A stretch of DNA of 50,320 nt, from the NCBI GenBank assembly GCA_027081115.1, contig JALWLD010000053.1:1-50320 (forward strand), written 5' to 3'. Positions 26,730 through 36,093 of the stretch are shown here, in pieces. The notes under the pieces are model-generated. The model did not search any database. It was not told the DNA's origin and was given only the letters and a program-made list of their open reading frames with translations. The position numbers and the translations under genes were made by a program. The first letter of the stretch is position 1. Every line of letters begins with the position of its first letter. This DNA comes from Sulfurovum sp. GTDB lineage: Bacteria; Campylobacterota; Campylobacteria; Campylobacterales; Sulfurovaceae.

Positions 26730-28241
26730 ATGCCTAAACGAACCGCAATCATTGATATCGGTTCGAATTCAGGAAGACTTGTTATTTTTGAAAAGACAAG
26801 TCATTACGGATTTCATCTTATCTGTGAACAGAAAGCCAAAGTACGCATCGCAGAAGGTGCTTACGATAAAGATGGCTACCTTCAGCCCAAAGCAATACAC
26901 AGAGCTTTCTTAACCCTCCAATCTTTTACCCATACCATAGAAAAGTACCAAGCCCAAAATACTATTTGTGTCGCAACGTCTGCATTACGAGATGCACCAA
27001 ATGGAGAGCTATTTGTACAATGGATCAAAAAAGAGCTGGGACTTTCCATAAAGATCATTGATGGGAATAAAGAAGCAACATATGGTGCCATAGCTGCTAA
27101 AAACCTGCTTCCCCTACGTAATGGCATCACAATAGATATTGGAGGAGGATCTTCTGATATAGCACTGATTGAAAACGGTCATATTGTAGATACCTATTCT
27201 CTCAATCTTGGCACAGTAAGGCTCAAAGAGCTATTTTCCGACAAAGATCTTTCAAGAAAAGAGATTGTGAAACACTCTAAAACCTATATTGACAACGCAC
27301 TCAAAAAACTACCACCACATTTCAAACATACATTAGCCATAGGAATCGGTGGTACAGCAAGAAGTCTCAGTAAAGGGATTATGAAACATTCTACACACCC
27401 TTTAGAGAAGCTTCATGCTTTTAGCTATAGGATTGATAAGTTTCATGACTATCTACATGCTATTCCTCTTTCTTCGGCCAAAGCCCTAAAACAATTTTCT
27501 TTAAAAAAGAGTCGTTTTGATACCATTAGAGAAGGGACACTGATCTTTAATGAGATTCTCTCAGCTATTGGAGCTGTTGACGTAATGACATCGGGTGTAG
27601 GGGTAAGAGAAGGGGTCTATCTGGAACAGGAGAATCTCTCGTATCCTCAAGATATTAATCCAAGTATCACTTCTATACTTGATCGATTTAAACCTTATGT
27701 AACCATAGAAAAAAGAAAAAAAAACACTCTAAATCTTGCCTCTTCTCTTTACCATACACTACAAGAGGAGATAGATGACAAGTTACAGTATGAAACTGAG
27801 CTGTGTGCCGCACTCAAACTCTCCAGCATAGGTAATACACTGACGATCTACAAAACCCATCAGACAGCCTTCTACATTGCTATGCAAGAGCTGAATTACG
27901 GCTATACCCATAAAGAGATGATCCTCATCTCTATGCTTTTACGTATGCATGGGAAATCACTGTTGCATAAACCACTCTTTGAGAGTTTTAAAGCACTTCT
28001 TCCAGAGAAAAATGAACTACTCTGGATCAGTTTTATCTATACACTGACACTCTTCATTGCTGAAGCTTCCAACAGTGCAAATGTACGTTTTACTTACAAA
28101 AATAAGACACTGACGATCACTTCGGACAGATCACTCTACTTGGCACGTGAAAATATAAAAAGTTTAGAGAAGCCTATACCTTTTGCCATCATTATAGAAG
28201 ATGATGAAAGGGTACCTGAAAATAAAGCGTTGAGAGTTTAA
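26730..28241 (+). CDS. Ppx/GppA exopolyphosphatase-family phosphatase
   Basis: 503 aa, full length for the family, which hydrolyses polyphosphate or pppGpp. The ASKHA ATPase-fold motifs are IDIGSNSGRLVIF (9-21), ATSALRDAPNG, DGNKEATYGA, DIGGGSSDIALI and GIGGTARS; the C-terminal HD-like helical domain follows from about 310. Whether it is Ppx or GppA cannot be settled. It is coupled to the ferredoxin gene (8-base gap) and convergent with bamA. Confidence 0.92.
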   Translation: MPKRTAIIDIGSNSGRLVIFEKTSHYGFHLICEQKAKVRIAEGAYDKDGYLQPKAIHRAFLTLQSFTHTIEKYQAQNTICVATSALRDAPNGELFVQWIKKELGLSIKIIDGNKEATYGAIAAKNLLPLRNGITIDIGGGSSDIALIENGHIVDTYSLNLGTVRLKELFSDKDLSRKEIVKHSKTYIDNALKKLPPHFKHTLAIGIGGTARSLSKGIMKHSTHPLEKLHAFSYRIDKFHDYLHAIPLSSAKALKQFSLKKSRFDTIREGTLIFNEILSAIGAVDVMTSGVGVREGVYLEQENLSYPQDINPSITSILDRFKPYVTIEKRKKNTLNLASSLYHTLQEEIDDKLQYETELCAALKLSSIGNTLTIYKTHQTAFYIAMQELNYGYTHKEMILISMLLRMHGKSLLHKPLFESFKALLPEKNELLWISFIYTLTLFIAEASNSANVRFTYKNKTLTITSDRSLYLARENIKSLEKPIPFAIIIEDDERVPENKALRV

Positions 28242-28242
28242 T

Positions 28243-28272
28243 ATTTGGTATTGTCTCTGGACAACACCAAAT
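28243..28272. terminator. Bidirectional hairpin between ppx and bamA
   Basis: ATTTGGT-A-TTGTC pairs with GACAA-C-ACCAAAT around a TCTG loop (12 bp with one mismatch). It fills the 44-base gap between the two convergent stop codons. Confidence 0.65.
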
Positions 28273-28285
28273 TATTGTAGATATG

Positions 28286-30715
28286 TTAAAACTTTGAACC
28301 CATAGAGAATTCAAAGGTTGCTTTCTGGTCATAATCTTCCAGATCAAGCGGATAGGCAAATACAAGGTTTATTGGTCCAAAAGCAGATTGCCACTCAACC
28401 ACTACACCAGTAGAAGACCTTGAAAGACTGTCTCCAGTAATTGAAACACTTGGATCACTAAAATTGACATATCTGTCTTCCCCCGGAACCAATTGTGTTG
28501 CTTTCACAGGATCTGTTTTGATCACACCATAGTCATAAAAAAAAGCCAAACGCATCTTGGCCGCTTCAGAAAGAGGGATACTTGCCTCAATCGTTGCAGA
28601 AGCACGTTCTGTACCACCTATACGTGAAGAATAGCCTGTAGCCGGGTCTGTCACTGTTGGAGAAAGAGAGTAAGGATTAAATCCTCTTACTGATCCAATA
28701 CCACCCATAAAAAGTCTCTCTGCAATTGGAATATACTGATCATCCTGAGAGATGATCTTTGTATATCTTGCTTTAAATCTAAAAATAGCATCATAATCTA
28801 TCCAGTCATTGATCCCGTAAAAGGCACCAAATTTAGCATTGATCTTAGTAAAACTATCAAAAGAATCATATCCTCTACCATAATGGTCTACACCATCTGT
28901 TGTGGTGAATAAGGGTGTTGTAGTCAGACTGTTTTCAGCAGTAAGATCTCCATCCATTTGAGCAAACTCTGCATGCACAGAAGCAATAAATCCTTCTCTT
29001 GGCAAATAAAAGTCATCTGTATTATCAAATTTCAAAGAAGCAAAACCAGAAGCTTTTTGATATTGATCATTATAGAAACCTGTCAAGTCACTCACCGTAG
29101 CTAAATAACTGTCACTATATTCTGAATTGTTATCTACATAACCTATACCGATAGAAGCATAAAAGTGTCTCATGAACTCTCTACCTGCATTGAGGGTTCC
29201 ACCAAGAGTATCCACTGTATAGCCGTCTGTTGTATCATAGTTATACTCATACTCTCTTTTATAGATACTCATTCCCAAACTATACATACTGTCCCATACT
29301 CTTGGGTTGACGAATGAGAGGTTATAGTTTTTAGAAATCTTTGAAACTTCAAACCCAAGTGTTGAGTTCAAACCTGTACCAAAAAGGTTTTTATCTGAAA
29401 TAGACGCGTTAACCATAAGTCCTTCATACGATCCGTATCCACCACCAGCAGAGATAGTACCTGTACTAGTCTCTTTTACTTTGACAAGAAGGTTGATCTT
29501 ATCATCAGATACTCTCTGACTTTGGATATCTACCGCTTCAAAGAAACCTGTTCTACCCAAAGCACTTTTTGAGTCTTTCAGGTCTGTTGCATTAAATTTA
29601 TCACCTGGAGCAAGGTAGATATATCTACGGATAACCCTGTCTTTAGTCGTATCATTTCCAGAGATCAGTACATCATTGATAGTTACTTTGTTACCTGCTT
29701 TCAATTCATACTGCACACCCACTGTTTTTTTCTCCGGGTCTTTATGCATATTTGGAGATGCTTTTGCATAGGCATATCCAAGGTTTCCTGCTGCTTCTTC
29801 AAGCATTTTCATATCTTTACGCATTTTAGAAATACTGAAAATACGTCCACTTTTAAGCTTTAACTTGCCTGTCAACTCTGCAGTGTTGAGTCCAGGTACT
29901 GACTGAGAAACTGAAACTTGAGAAACTCTATACTGTGGTCCCTCCGTAATCTGATAATCAACTTCTGCCGAGTAAGAGCTGTAATCTACTCTGAGCAGTG
30001 GTTTGGAAACTTTTGCATCCAAGTATCCATGTTTCATATAGGTCTCTTTGACTCTGTAGGCATCATACTCAAGTTGGTCTACTTTTACCTCTCCGGAGTT
30101 GAAGTAAAATGGTACCCAACCTAATAAATCTGCTTCCTGGTTGACAATACCTGTTTCAAGTTCACTCTTACTTAACTGTTCTGCACCAATAAAGTTCAAC
30201 TTCTTGATCTTGATCTTCTCACCCTTGTTCACATCAAAAACAATCGATTTAGCATTTTGTCCCACATCTTTGGTTGTCACTTCCACCACTGAGTCATAAG
30301 AGCCTTTAGCTTCAAGTTTTGTATTCAGTGTCTTTTTTGCCTGTTCAATCTTGGCTTCATCATACAGGTCTCCTTTTTTAAGACCAATACCTTCTAAAAG
30401 CTTTTTACCATCATCACCCGAGCCGTATCCTTTGATCTGGACATTGGCAATTGCAGGTTTTTCATCAAAATGATAAATAAGCGTACCACCCTTCTTCTCA
30501 ACCCATACATCTTTAAAATACCCCTGTTCAAAGAAGTTCTTGATCGAATCATCTATAAGTTCAGGGTCCATTGGATCACCTACACGGATACCCGCTACCT
30601 CTTTAGCCATTGAAGGAGAGAGATGCGCCAAGCCCACAAACTTTATTTGTGTTACTTTTTGCGCAAGCAGTAAAGATCCCAGCACTATCCATGCAAGTAG
30701 AATTTTCTTTGTCAT
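28286..30715 (-). CDS. bamA: Outer-membrane protein assembly factor BamA
   Basis: 809 aa, typical of full BamA. It inserts beta-barrels into the outer membrane. A signal peptide (1-18) is followed by five POTRA domains (about 20-420) and a 16-strand barrel. The lid-lock VRGF motif appears in GSVRGFNPYSL in the barrel, and the protein ends in FSMGSKF with the expected C-terminal Phe. AAGGTGA precedes the ATG. It is divergent from tyrA. Confidence 0.96.
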   Translation of the reverse strand: MTKKILLAWIVLGSLLLAQKVTQIKFVGLAHLSPSMAKEVAGIRVGDPMDPELIDDSIKNFFEQGYFKDVWVEKKGGTLIYHFDEKPAIANVQIKGYGSGDDGKKLLEGIGLKKGDLYDEAKIEQAKKTLNTKLEAKGSYDSVVEVTTKDVGQNAKSIVFDVNKGEKIKIKKLNFIGAEQLSKSELETGIVNQEADLLGWVPFYFNSGEVKVDQLEYDAYRVKETYMKHGYLDAKVSKPLLRVDYSSYSAEVDYQITEGPQYRVSQVSVSQSVPGLNTAELTGKLKLKSGRIFSISKMRKDMKMLEEAAGNLGYAYAKASPNMHKDPEKKTVGVQYELKAGNKVTINDVLISGNDTTKDRVIRRYIYLAPGDKFNATDLKDSKSALGRTGFFEAVDIQSQRVSDDKINLLVKVKETSTGTISAGGGYGSYEGLMVNASISDKNLFGTGLNSTLGFEVSKISKNYNLSFVNPRVWDSMYSLGMSIYKREYEYNYDTTDGYTVDTLGGTLNAGREFMRHFYASIGIGYVDNNSEYSDSYLATVSDLTGFYNDQYQKASGFASLKFDNTDDFYLPREGFIASVHAEFAQMDGDLTAENSLTTTPLFTTTDGVDHYGRGYDSFDSFTKINAKFGAFYGINDWIDYDAIFRFKARYTKIISQDDQYIPIAERLFMGGIGSVRGFNPYSLSPTVTDPATGYSSRIGGTERASATIEASIPLSEAAKMRLAFFYDYGVIKTDPVKATQLVPGEDRYVNFSDPSVSITGDSLSRSSTGVVVEWQSAFGPINLVFAYPLDLEDYDQKATFEFSMGSKF

Positions 30716-30793
30716 AGTTCACCTTGTTTTGTCTATATTTGGCTCTTATTTTATCTTTATTTCAATAAGAGAGTCATAAGTTAGAAAAAAATC

Positions 30794-30802
30794 TGTTATA
30801 AT
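30794..30802 (+). promoter_or_regulatory. Extended -10 promoter of tyrA
   Basis: TGTTATAAT, a TG-N extended -10, 23 bases before the tyrA ATG, in the 110-base gap shared with bamA. No clear -35. Confidence 0.6.
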
Positions 30803-30825
30803 CTTCCAAAAAACTTGGATAACAA

Positions 30826-31665
30826 ATGAAAAAAACAAGCATTGGTATTATTGGTCTGGGATTGATGGGGGGATCTTTCAGTATTGCATTGAAAGAGACA
30901 TCGGAAGCCTATTATTTTGTAGGTCTTGATCACAATAAAAACCACTGTGAAGAAGCCCTCAAACTTGGACTTATTGATGAAGTAGTCGACTCATTGGAGG
31001 AGATACAACGCTGTGATATTATTATTTTAACAATCCCCGTAGATGGGATTATAGCTATTGCCCAACAACTTACGGACCTTAAACCAGACTCTACAGTCAT
31101 TGATTTTGGTAGTACAAAACAAAAAATATCAGAATCAATTCCACAAGCCATCAGAAAAAACTTTGTTACGGCACACCCTATGACAGGAACAGAAAAATTT
31201 GGTCCCTCTGCAGCCCTGAAAGATCTTTACAAAGGTAAAGTGGTTGTACTGTGCGATATGGAAAAAAGTGGTGAGCATCAAAGAAAAGTAGCAGAAAAAC
31301 TTTTTCATGATATCAAAATGAATCTTGTACTTATGGGGGCCCAAGAGCATGATAAACATGCCGCATTTATCTCTCACATGCCCCATGCTGTCTCTTATGC
31401 ACTTGCCAATGCTGTTATGAAACAAGAAGCATCTTCCAGTATTGTTGCACTTGCCGGTGGTGGATTTAAAGACATGGGACGTATTGCCAAATCATCTCCC
31501 AATATGTGGGAGGACATCTTCAGACAGAACAAAAACAATGTACTTGAGTCTATCTATACTTTTCAGTCTGAACTTAAGAAATGTCAAAAGATGATAGAAA
31601 ATGAAGAGTGGGATACATTAAATACATGGATGAAAGAGGCTAATACACTACACGATATTTTATAG
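30826..31665 (+). CDS. tyrA: Prephenate dehydrogenase
   Basis: 279 aa. Converts prephenate to 4-hydroxyphenylpyruvate in tyrosine synthesis. The Rossmann NAD site is GIIGLGLMGGS (7-17); TAHPMTGTEKFG carries the catalytic His and substrate contacts; HAAFISHMPHAVSYALAN lies in the helical dimer domain. No chorismate mutase or ACT domain is fused. The ribosome site is weak. It ends 5 bases from the convergent DUF389 stop with no visible terminator between them. Confidence 0.95.
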   Translation: MKKTSIGIIGLGLMGGSFSIALKETSEAYYFVGLDHNKNHCEEALKLGLIDEVVDSLEEIQRCDIIILTIPVDGIIAIAQQLTDLKPDSTVIDFGSTKQKISESIPQAIRKNFVTAHPMTGTEKFGPSAALKDLYKGKVVVLCDMEKSGEHQRKVAEKLFHDIKMNLVLMGAQEHDKHAAFISHMPHAVSYALANAVMKQEASSSIVALAGGGFKDMGRIAKSSPNMWEDIFRQNKNNVLESIYTFQSELKKCQKMIENEEWDTLNTWMKEANTLHDIL

Positions 31666-31670
31666 CCTCT

Positions 31671-33560
31671 TTACAATCTATATCTAAATGTCACAATCAC
31701 TTCTGCCTCTTTGTCAATGCTCTTCAGTATTGCCTCTTTGAGTGTCTTCTTCTCTTTTTTACTTAAGATACCGGTGGAGATGACTTCACAGCGTATTTCA
31801 TCATTTTTAGGCTTATGGAGAAGTGTGACATGTGTCAATGTCACTTCATGCTTTTGTAATTTAAATGAAAGATTGGCAAGCAGTCTTTGAATTTTGATAT
31901 CCTCTTGCATCTGGATAAATGCCGAGTAAAGTGGTATAGCTACCAATGAGACAATCACAAGCCACGTCATAATACCTTTTTTGGCTACTCTCAAAGGGGA
32001 AAAACCAAGTACGATAAAAGTGGATGCCGCAGCCAGTACAATACCCACCAGGTTGGTAACAAAAAGTAAAAATGCCATCATAAACATATGAAAGTTACCC
32101 CATCCCAAACCGATACCGGCTACTGCGATAGGTGGGACCAATGCCACGGCAATCGCTACACCGGCAAGGGAAGAGAGTATTTTTTCATTACTCTTCACAT
32201 AGGCAGCAGCAATACCTGAAACAATAGCTACAAAGAGATCTAGTATCGTAGGAGACAAGCGCCCTGCCATCTCTGAGGTCAGACGCTCCATAGGGGTAAA
32301 CAGAGCAATGATTGCTGCGGTAAACAAAACAGTAAATACACCCCAGAAAATGGTTTTAACTCCATTTATCTGAAGAGTAGTATCTTGACGCAACACTCCC
32401 ATACTCAAAGAGACTATCGGCTGCATCAAGGGTGCTAAAAGCATTGCCCCAATAACTACAGAAGAGGAGTTGATAAAGAGTCCAAAGGTAGCGATCATGG
32501 TTGAGAGTATCAAAAGCGTAATAAAGACTGAATTGAGTGTACCCTCCTCTCTCAGCGTTGTAAAAAGTGTTGTATACTGCTCTTGTGACGCATGAGTAAA
32601 GAGCGGTATGGCATTTGCCAAGTACTCTGCACTCTCTTTATCAGAGGGGAGATGGTCAACTTTTATACTATCTTTTGAGGTTTGTGTATTATTCTGTTTT
32701 TCCCAGAATTTCTCTCCCACACTTAATGCCAAAACTTCTTGTTTTACCTTGAGATGTATCGGTGTCTTCTCTGTTTCAGATGAGTCTATACGTACCGAAA
32801 GTGCAGTTTTAGGGCTAATGGTAATCTCAGAAGAGCTAATAAATCCTACAGATTTTGGTAACGATTTTGGTGTAATATAAGAGACTAAAGATTGGAAAAG
32901 ATAGCCTATATACTGTATCATGGATGTAGGAGAGAGAATGACCAGTAAAAGTTTTCCATCATTCGCACTCAATCGTGAAGCGAGTAGTTTGGCGGCAAAG
33001 GTACCATTATTATATTCAACCCCAACCAGGCCTACAGCGGAGAGATTTATCTCATTCTTTTTTGCATCGGTAATTTTTAACTGTGTATGTTTGAGCCGCT
33101 TTACCTTTCGTAAAGTCATCCAGAAAAGTTTAATCCTGTCAAAAAATGTTTTTCCTTTTAGTACTGTGTCAAAATGCTCCAATGGAGGAGCATCACCTAT
33201 GACCACTTCTTGTAGGACGATCGTACCATTACACAAAAGGATATCTATTTTTTTTACGGCAGGGTTGAGTGCAAGGGCAATACTCTCTTCTGTGTTGGAA
33301 GGAAACGCCAGAGTGCTGATCAACTCTTTTTGTTTGGGTGAAGGAATGATGCCCAGTGTTATATCATGCCTATAGGCCATCTGCATCACAAACTTTATCT
33401 CTTTAACCCAACCTGTTACAAGGAGGTGTGTGACTTCAGAGGGGTTAACAGTACTGAGCCGGGCAAAAGGAACATACTGTATCTTCTGAGGCCAGATATC
33501 CAGTGTTTTATTTTTTTCTACAAAATCCCGATATTCATCAGAATAGACATATACAATCAT
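31671..33560 (-). CDS. DUF389 membrane protein fused to a degenerate DAGK-like domain
   Basis: 629 aa. Residues 1-220 follow the diacylglycerol-kinase/YegS layout: LLVTG at 46-50 sits where GGDGT belongs, LGIIPSPK (69-76) where the LGIIPxGTxN loop belongs, KIDILLCNG (104-112), NGTFAAKLL (185-193), and DGKLLLVILSP (201-211) as in DAGK C-terminal strands. The nucleotide-binding GGDGT is missing, so kinase activity is doubtful. Residues about 345-560 are the DUF389 domain with six or more membrane helices (SSSVVIGAMLLAPLMQPIVS, VALVPPIAVAGIGLGW). A soluble tail of about 65 residues follows. It lies 59 bases downstream of batD on the same strand. Function is unknown; a lipid- or nucleotide-sensing channel/transporter is speculation. 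Confidence 0.85.
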   Translation of the reverse strand: MIVYVYSDEYRDFVEKNKTLDIWPQKIQYVPFARLSTVNPSEVTHLLVTGWVKEIKFVMQMAYRHDITLGIIPSPKQKELISTLAFPSNTEESIALALNPAVKKIDILLCNGTIVLQEVVIGDAPPLEHFDTVLKGKTFFDRIKLFWMTLRKVKRLKHTQLKITDAKKNEINLSAVGLVGVEYNNGTFAAKLLASRLSANDGKLLLVILSPTSMIQYIGYLFQSLVSYITPKSLPKSVGFISSSEITISPKTALSVRIDSSETEKTPIHLKVKQEVLALSVGEKFWEKQNNTQTSKDSIKVDHLPSDKESAEYLANAIPLFTHASQEQYTTLFTTLREEGTLNSVFITLLILSTMIATFGLFINSSSVVIGAMLLAPLMQPIVSLSMGVLRQDTTLQINGVKTIFWGVFTVLFTAAIIALFTPMERLTSEMAGRLSPTILDLFVAIVSGIAAAYVKSNEKILSSLAGVAIAVALVPPIAVAGIGLGWGNFHMFMMAFLLFVTNLVGIVLAAASTFIVLGFSPLRVAKKGIMTWLVIVSLVAIPLYSAFIQMQEDIKIQRLLANLSFKLQKHEVTLTHVTLLHKPKNDEIRCEVISTGILSKKEKKTLKEAILKSIDKEAEVIVTFRYRL

Positions 33561-33619
33561 GGCATCCTCTCTTCCTAAACGCTATAAGAAGAAAGAATAC
33601 CACAATTTTACTATATGAT

Positions 33620-35140
33620 CTATTTTAAAACCCCATCTATGAGTGTATGAAGCTCTTGTTTATCTATTTTGATCTCTTTATTTCCCGCTTTTTTAGCATA
33701 AAGTTTGCGTACCATTGCTTCTATCTCTTTAGACTCATTAATATGAGGGTAGAGGATCTTCAAAGCTTCAGACTCTTTATAGTTATGATACGTCTTCGTT
33801 CTTTTAAACGAAGGTAACATTTTTACGAGCAACATTACAAATATACCGGAGACAAATGCCAGCACTATCATCCACCAAGATGCTGTAGGCAGATCATCCC
33901 CTACTTTTTCTTCTTCTCCATCATCAAGCATTGACTTTTCTAGTACTTTCAAATTTGTCTGTACTTTACCATTTGAAGCTTTTGTATTTTGAGGTATCGT
34001 TGTAGCAACAGAAGTTACTCCTTTTACCTTTACACTATAAGATGGTATTAGTAAATACTTTACTGTCTGTGTTTTTGTATCATACACAGAGATCTTTCTT
34101 GCAGGGATTGTAAAATCATGGTCTGCAATAAATACAAAACTTTTAACATATTCACTATGAATACTTATTCCCTGTAGATCTGTTGTAATTTTTGCATCAT
34201 CACTGTAAATCGTTACACCATCTATCTCATAAGCAGGAAATTCAAAATCATCAAGACTTCCTTCTCCTGTGATCTTTACTGTTAAGTTTACCGGCTTATT
34301 GGCTTGGACCTCTTGTTTATCCAGTCTGTTTTCTATACTGAAGTTACCTACAAGATCTGTGTCTTCTGCTTTGGCTTTGACTTGAACATCAACCGTATTC
34401 GAAGCGATGGGATGCCATGTTGTACCAAAGAATCTTCCAAACATATCTCGTCTGTTTCTGTCTGCTACTCCAATCTTGGCAGTTGCTGGCCCCAAAGTAT
34501 AGTTTCCTTCAGATTTAGGTATTAAAATATAGCGCAATTCTGTGACTTGACGTCTACCTTCATTGTAGCTTTTCTCTTCACCAATCTCTTTGGAGAAGAA
34601 ACCTTTGAATTCCGGCTTGTTATATTGTGGATTCTCAGAAAGTCTCACCCCATGCTGGAGGGAAAAATAGACTGTTGCTAAAATTGGTTCGCCTACAACC
34701 ACAGACTTTTTATCTGTCCTTAATTGCAAAGAGAACTTACTGTTATCTGCTGCTAAAACTGCACTTGGTTCTACAACTTTTAGTGCAATGGGATCTGTCT
34801 TATATACCTGACCATCTATATTTACTTTATATGAAGGAATGGTCATATCTTTTTGCGGTGCGAAGGTTAAAACAAGTATGCTAGAACGTTCATTCTTCAT
34901 CTCTCCGTTAATATAGGTAAAAGAGTTATTTTGATTTTCATGGCGACCCAATACTTTAGCCCCATCTATCTCCCTGATATCTGGAAATGTTGCTCTGTTA
35001 CCAATAGCCTTGATCTTTAGTTGCACCATATTCCCAGCTACTATTTCAGTATTGGATACTGTTGCTTCCACACCATTGGCATTTGCTAAAGTAAATAGTG
35101 ATATAGTTAGTGTTAATAGTATAAATAATAGTTTTTTCAT
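33620..35140 (-). CDS. batD: BatD (aerotolerance) protein
   Basis: 506 aa from the ATG at 35140, preceded by AGGAAGG; the open frame to 35170 adds 10 unlikely residues. A signal peptide (MKKLLFILLTLTISLFTLANA) exports a beta-rich BatD domain (about 25-390) and one membrane helix near 420-440 returns the basic tail to the cytoplasm. LRTDKKSVVVGEPILATVYF is typical of BatD. Bat proteins were linked to oxygen tolerance in Bacteroides and to envelope stress elsewhere; the exact role here is unknown. It is the last gene of the Bat unit. Confidence 0.88.
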   Translation of the reverse strand: MKKLLFILLTLTISLFTLANANGVEATVSNTEIVAGNMVQLKIKAIGNRATFPDIREIDGAKVLGRHENQNNSFTYINGEMKNERSSILVLTFAPQKDMTIPSYKVNIDGQVYKTDPIALKVVEPSAVLAADNSKFSLQLRTDKKSVVVGEPILATVYFSLQHGVRLSENPQYNKPEFKGFFSKEIGEEKSYNEGRRQVTELRYILIPKSEGNYTLGPATAKIGVADRNRRDMFGRFFGTTWHPIASNTVDVQVKAKAEDTDLVGNFSIENRLDKQEVQANKPVNLTVKITGEGSLDDFEFPAYEIDGVTIYSDDAKITTDLQGISIHSEYVKSFVFIADHDFTIPARKISVYDTKTQTVKYLLIPSYSVKVKGVTSVATTIPQNTKASNGKVQTNLKVLEKSMLDDGEEEKVGDDLPTASWWMIVLAFVSGIFVMLLVKMLPSFKRTKTYHNYKESEALKILYPHINESKEIEAMVRKLYAKKAGNKEIKIDKQELHTLIDGVLK

Positions 35141-35163
35141 TGTTATCCTTCCTGTTGTTGAAT

Positions 35164-36093
35164 TTACCATGGGTTCACATCCTCTCTTGGTTTTTGTTTA
35201 CCTGCATTCATTTGATACATCATTGTAGGTGTACCTTTTTTTCCCATTTTTTTCAACAATCTTTTCAACTCCTGCTGTTTTAATTTTTCTTCTTTACCCT
35301 GCGGGTCTTGTTTTTTCTGTTTCTTTGGCTGATTCGAAGACTCTTCACCTTTTTTATCTTTAGGTTTTTGTTCTTTTTTGGCTCCAGACTTCTCTTTGTC
35401 TTTATCACCTTTCTTCTTTTGGTCTTCTTTCTTTTTAGGATCCTGCTTCTCTTTTTTGTCTTTCTTGTCTTTCTGGTTTTTTTTGTCTTTCTGGTCACCT
35501 TTTTTCTTTTCATCCTTCTTTGGATCTTTTTTCTTCTCAGCGTCCTTTTTCTTCTTCTCATTTTGACTATCTTGATCTTCTTTTTTCTTCTGATCCTGAT
35601 TTTTATCTTGCTCTTTTTTATCTTTTTTATTTTTCTCTTTTTGCTGATCTTTTTTCTTTTTCTTTTGGTTCTTTTTCTCTTCTTCTTTTTTCTTCTTCAT
35701 CTTCTTGGCAAGTTCAAGGTTAAAACGTGTATCTTGATCTTCTCTAATTTTCAAAGCCTCTTCATAACTCTTAATCGCTTTTTCCAAATCCTTTTTCTGA
35801 AAATAACTGTTTCCGATGTTATGTAAACGTGTTGCTTTGTCTACACCTTTTGCTTTCTGATATGACTTAATGGCAGCATCATAGTTTTTAGACTTATACT
35901 GGGCATTTCCAATATCATAGGTTTTTTGCCCGTTTTTGGTATCTACACTTTTTAACAAAGCTTCACTTTTTGTATATTGTTTGGATTCATAAGCTTGTTT
36001 TGCCTCATCGATTACCTTAAAATCAGTAATTCCTGCACTCAGGTAAGTGAATAATGAATAATAAATAATAGATAATATCCATACACTTCTCAT
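35164..36093 (-). CDS. batC: BatC-like TPR protein with extreme lysine-rich tail
   Basis: 309 aa. An N-terminal hydrophobic segment (1-20) is a signal or anchor. Residues about 27-120 hold about three TPR repeats (NAQYKSKNYDAAIKSYQKAK and HNIGNSYFQKKDLEKAIKSY). Residues about 130-285 are almost entirely Lys, Glu, Asp and Gln, predicted disordered or coiled coil. The last 25 residues (GTPTMMYQMNAGK, ending NPW) are again ordinary and resemble BatC tails. It overlaps batB by 4 bases (ATGA). The TPR region should mediate contacts with the VWA proteins. Confidence 0.85.
   Translation of the reverse strand: MRSVWILSIIYYSLFTYLSAGITDFKVIDEAKQAYESKQYTKSEALLKSVDTKNGQKTYDIGNAQYKSKNYDAAIKSYQKAKGVDKATRLHNIGNSYFQKKDLEKAIKSYEEALKIREDQDTRFNLELAKKMKKKKEEEKKNQKKKKKDQQKEKNKKDKKEQDKNQDQKKKEDQDSQNEKKKKDAEKKKDPKKDEKKKGDQKDKKNQKDKKDKKEKQDPKKKEDQKKKGDKDKEKSGAKKEQKPKDKKGEESSNQPKKQKKQDPQGKEEKLKQQELKRLLKKMGKKGTPTMMYQMNAGKQKPREDVNPW
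35239..35706 (-). repeat. Long polypurine/polypyrimidine tract inside batC
   Basis: About 470 bases in which the coding strand is nearly all A and G, because of AAA/AAG/GAA/GAT codons. It creates false long Phe/Leu-rich frames on the plus strand. Units such as AAA-GAC-AAA recur irregularly, giving slippage and triplex potential. Confidence 0.75.

Noticed and set aside
35308-35826. Plus-strand Phe/Leu-rich open frame of 172 codons opposite batC, looking like a membrane protein
   Set aside because: It is the complement of the lysine-rich batC codons; no ribosome site, and the TPR/BatC frame is the real gene.
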